DNA of 64,000 nt. Origin: Methanofollis formosanus (lineage in GTDB: Archaea > Halobacteriota > Methanomicrobia > Methanomicrobiales > Methanofollaceae). Shown in pieces: positions 61,878 to 64,000 of the stretch. A program made the translations under genes and the position numbers. The stretch's first letter is position 1; the number at the start of each line of letters is the position of its first letter. The notes beneath the pieces were generated by a model. It worked only from the letters and a program-made list of their open reading frames with translations. It had not been told where the DNA came from and made no database searches. The DNA is taken from the NCBI RefSeq assembly GCF_019633745.1, contig NZ_CP037968.1:496001-560000 (forward strand), written 5' to 3'.

Positions 61878-63011
61878 TCACAAACTCCGCCCTTCAGGAC
61901 GGGGGAGTTGACTTCCTTTTTTCTCGATCCAGCGGTTGATCAGAGACTGGACATAGACCCCGACGAAGGCGAGGAAAAGCCCCGCGACCATCGAATAGAC
62001 GGCATACTCCACCCCTGCGATCTCCTCGAATGGGAAATCCTCGATCATCGAGATGGAGAGCATGTAAATGCTGATCCCATAGATGATGATCCCGATCGCC
62101 CCGATGAAGAAGGGGAGGACGATCACCTTGCCGAGGTCGACGATCTCGTGAAGATAGACATCGATGATCTTGCCGATCGAAGCGGTGAGTCCCGCGACGG
62201 TGAACCACCCGATCGCCCCGAAGGCGAAGGTCAGGATGTGGAGGAGGAAACCCTCCTCGGTATAGTAGGCAAGGAGACTGTTGAGGCCGATGATGATCCC
62301 GACGATGATGAACAGGATCGCTGCGATATAGGAGACGAAGGTGATCCGTCCTCTATGCAACGCCGTCTGGAGCGAGTTGATGCTGTAACTGAAGAACTCG
62401 TCCATCCCGAGCCCTTTGAAGAGCAGATACAGGCCAAGGGCCCCGACCACGATGATCGTCGCCCCTTCAGGGCGGCCGATCAGGTATGCCGTTGCATAGA
62501 TGAGCATCGCAAGGCCCAGGGGTATGAGGACCATCCTGGCGATCTTGGGATCGTCGAGGAGTTTTTTGATGATATAGTAGGTCCCCTCGAGGTTGGGCAT
62601 CTGGGTAACGATCACCCGCTGCACCCCGCTCACCACCATCCTCGACTGGACGATCGGGAGGACGTACTCATCCTCCGCACCGTCGGAGATGAGGATACAG
62701 GACTCCGCACCGGTCGAATCGACGACTCCCATCAGGTCCGCGGCGATCTTGCGGTCGCCCTCGAGCATCTGCATGTGGTCGCCGGCGAGGAGGGCGACCT
62801 CGACCGCCTCGCCCTTCTCGACCAGGGCGTCATAGGTCTTGACCGCCTGGAAAATGGCATTGACATCAGAGTCTTCGGGGTCTGCAAGGCCCAGCGCCTC
62901 CGCAGCCTTCAGACATGCCTCCCTCCCGACCACCGGGCTCCTGACGTTGGCCTTGAACCCAAGGTCGTCGTCCCGATCGACGCAGAGGATGAGTGTCGTG
63001 CCGTCAGCCAT
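61878..63011 (-). CDS. DUF373 family membrane protein
   Basis: This 377-residue protein has a soluble N-terminal half (about 1-160) and about six membrane segments after it. The start, TLILCVDRDDDLG, with its CVDRDxDLG core, marks the archaeal DUF373 family. The function of the family is unknown. Its C-terminal tail, KKGSQLPRPEGRSL, ends near repeat locus 12. Confidence 0.9.
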   Translation of the reverse strand: MADGTTLILCVDRDDDLGFKANVRSPVVGREACLKAAEALGLADPEDSDVNAIFQAVKTYDALVEKGEAVEVALLAGDHMQMLEGDRKIAADLMGVVDSTGAESCILISDGAEDEYVLPIVQSRMVVSGVQRVIVTQMPNLEGTYYIIKKLLDDPKIARMVLIPLGLAMLIYATAYLIGRPEGATIIVVGALGLYLLFKGLGMDEFFSYSINSLQTALHRGRITFVSYIAAILFIIVGIIIGLNSLLAYYTEEGFLLHILTFAFGAIGWFTVAGLTASIGKIIDVYLHEIVDLGKVIVLPFFIGAIGIIIYGISIYMLSISMIEDFPFEEIAGVEYAVYSMVAGLFLAFVGVYVQSLINRWIEKKGSQLPRPEGRSL

Positions 63012-63070
63012 TGAGAAGGTACGTTGTTTTCAAAGTAATAAATGGTTGCGAAGAGACAGAAAAAAGGGTA

Positions 63071-63934
63071 TTAAATAAGTTTGGAACGCTGCAGGAGAAG
63101 AATGTCCTCGGTGGTAAGCTTCTCGCCGCCCTTGAAGAGCTCGAAGATCCGCTCTGCTTCCTGGCGGACCTGCCGCTGCTCCTTGGTGACCTTCGACTTC
63201 TTCTTCTTGTTGTGCAGGCCGGAGATGACCTTGTCGTAGTCACGGAGTTCCTTCTGGCAGGCGATGAAGGCCTGGTGTTCCTCGTCGGCAGACTCCTGGG
63301 CCTCGACAAAGGCCTTGTGCTCGGCGTCGGCGCTCTCGCGGGACTGGTCGGCCTTGCGGTAGAACTCAACCATCTGGTCGTGGTGGTTCTGGGCGAGTTC
63401 GGCGACTTCGGTCACCCTGTCGTGGATGTCGGACGCCTCTTTGCGCAGGTCGCGGGCAGACTGGAGCTTGGTCTTGAGGTCCTTGTTCTGCTCAAGTTCG
63501 TCTTCCTGCTCCTTGATGGCGGCCTTCATCTGCTTGATCTTGTCGATCAGTTCCCGCTCTTTGTCGGTGGAGAAGACCTCGGTCTGCTGCCGAAACTCCA
63601 TCGACTCGATCTGGCGCTGGAGTTCCTTGACGCTTGAGTTGCGCTTGAAGGAGGAGTGTTCCTTCTTGAAAGACTCGATCTCGCCAAAGTACTCGTTCGC
63701 CTGGGCGTTGAGCTCGTTCCTCTGAACCTTCAGCTCCTTGACCTCGGTGTTGTATTTGTCACGGAGCTCCTTGTTCTTCTGGGCTTCCTCCACGAACTCG
63801 CGGGTCTGGCCGTTGAGTTTATTTCGCTCCTTGGCGTGGGAACTGGCGAGGGCGTTCAGTTCGTTCCGCCGGTTTTTGTGCTGTTCAGACTCGGAAAGAG
63901 CTTTCTTTCTTTTTTCGATCAGTTCATCCAACAT
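63071..63934 (-). CDS. Archaeal coiled-coil protein (COG1340-like)
   Basis: This 287-residue protein is nearly all predicted coiled coil, rich in Glu, Lys, Gln and Asn (ERNKLNGQTREFVEEAQKNK, ELKVQRNELNAQANEYFGEI) with a short basic, alpha-helical end (KKKSKVTKEQRQVRQEAERI). It resembles the archaeal COG1340 coiled-coil proteins of unknown role. The start at 63934 follows the stop of an upstream gene by three bases, so it is probably the second gene in a unit. Confidence 0.85.
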   Translation of the reverse strand: MLDELIEKRKKALSESEQHKNRRNELNALASSHAKERNKLNGQTREFVEEAQKNKELRDKYNTEVKELKVQRNELNAQANEYFGEIESFKKEHSSFKRNSSVKELQRQIESMEFRQQTEVFSTDKERELIDKIKQMKAAIKEQEDELEQNKDLKTKLQSARDLRKEASDIHDRVTEVAELAQNHHDQMVEFYRKADQSRESADAEHKAFVEAQESADEEHQAFIACQKELRDYDKVISGLHNKKKKSKVTKEQRQVRQEAERIFELFKGGEKLTTEDILLLQRSKLI

Positions 63935-63937
63935 GCT

Positions 63938-64000
63938 TTACCAATCCTCAAATCTCGGTACCAGTTGTATAGAGCCACCGGGTCTGGTGATGCGCGGGCG
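63938..64000 (-). CDS. C-terminal tail of a gene cut by the window end
   Basis: On the minus strand the frame from the window edge to a TAA at 63938-63940 encodes TRPGGSIQLVPRFEDW before the stop. It sits three bases before the coiled-coil gene start, as expected for an operon partner. Too little is seen to name it. Confidence 0.4.
   Translation of the reverse strand, partial: RPRITRPGGSIQLVPRFEDW

Noticed and set aside
61701-63014. A 437-codon plus-strand frame
   Set aside because: Antisense to the DUF373 gene and acidic and low in complexity, as expected for an antisense shadow.

Overview
This window is a stretch of euryarchaeal, methanogen-type chromosome. Archaeal markers seen directly are PCNA, the iron-sulfur primase subunit PriL, Alba, ribosomal protein S17e, a DUF373 protein, a COG1340-type coiled-coil protein and short TATA-to-start distances typical of leaderless archaeal genes. 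An Ech-type membrane [NiFe] hydrogenase and a tetrapyrrole operon of the kind that feeds F430, siroheme and cobamides fit a hydrogenotrophic methanogen. The high GC content and gene set make the order Methanomicrobiales, perhaps a Methanofollis-like organism, my best inference; no species marker was checked.

Layout. 1-4450: echABCDEF (echA cut by the window edge). 4546-4593: a 15-codon lysine-rich mini-gene on the minus strand. 5805-10794: a membrane histidine kinase, a TPP-dependent pyruvate oxidase-like enzyme and a class I aminotransferase. 11472-16835: a transglutaminase-like lipoprotein, a PEBP protein, a small membrane protein, an ABC transporter pair and a small RHH/coiled-coil protein. 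17882-17953: tRNA-Gly. 18359-25150: a multi-span membrane protein (minus), then sirC-hemA-hemB-hemL-hemC-cobA. 25138-29703: a divergent SAF-domain oxidoreductase / RmlC-like cupin pair, ilvD and a beta-carbonic anhydrase. 30599-36219: two redox proteins (minus), then carA-carB. 37123-41545: a lipoprotein, pirin, a small protein and a VTT membrane protein (all minus), then a large two-domain lipoprotein on the plus strand. 41554-48143 (minus): gdpD-lysE-malic enzyme-frdA-frdB-aspartase/fumarase, closely packed. 48824-53115 (minus): tRNA-Arg, a lipoprotein, M20 peptidase, unknown protein, moaA and rlmE. 53214-60674: PCNA-priL, a small membrane protein (minus), HD protein, ThiN, S17e, dapA-dapB-ferredoxin, asd and alba. 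60743-64000: a secreted protein, DUF373, a coiled-coil protein and the tail of one more gene.

The least explained content lies between the genes. About fifteen loci carry parts of one family of composite, hairpin-rich repeats of roughly 0.15-0.9 kb. The most constant part is a hairpin of about 55 bp reading TTCATCCCGTATGCTTGA, stem-loop, ATGCCCGATTCTACAGAGCC. Some loci are bounded by two inverted copies, some have one, and one is a pure palindrome of the right arm. No transposase, integrase, CRISPR array or phage gene was seen.

The genes form several coherent units: proton- or sodium-coupled hydrogen/ferredoxin chemistry (Ech), tetrapyrrole precursor synthesis, pyrimidine/arginine precursor supply (CarAB), the aspartate-to-diaminopimelate part of lysine synthesis (Asd, DapA, DapB), replication (PCNA, PriL), and a C4-dicarboxylate cluster in which fumarate reductase sits with an aspartase/fumarase-family lyase, malic enzyme and an exporter.
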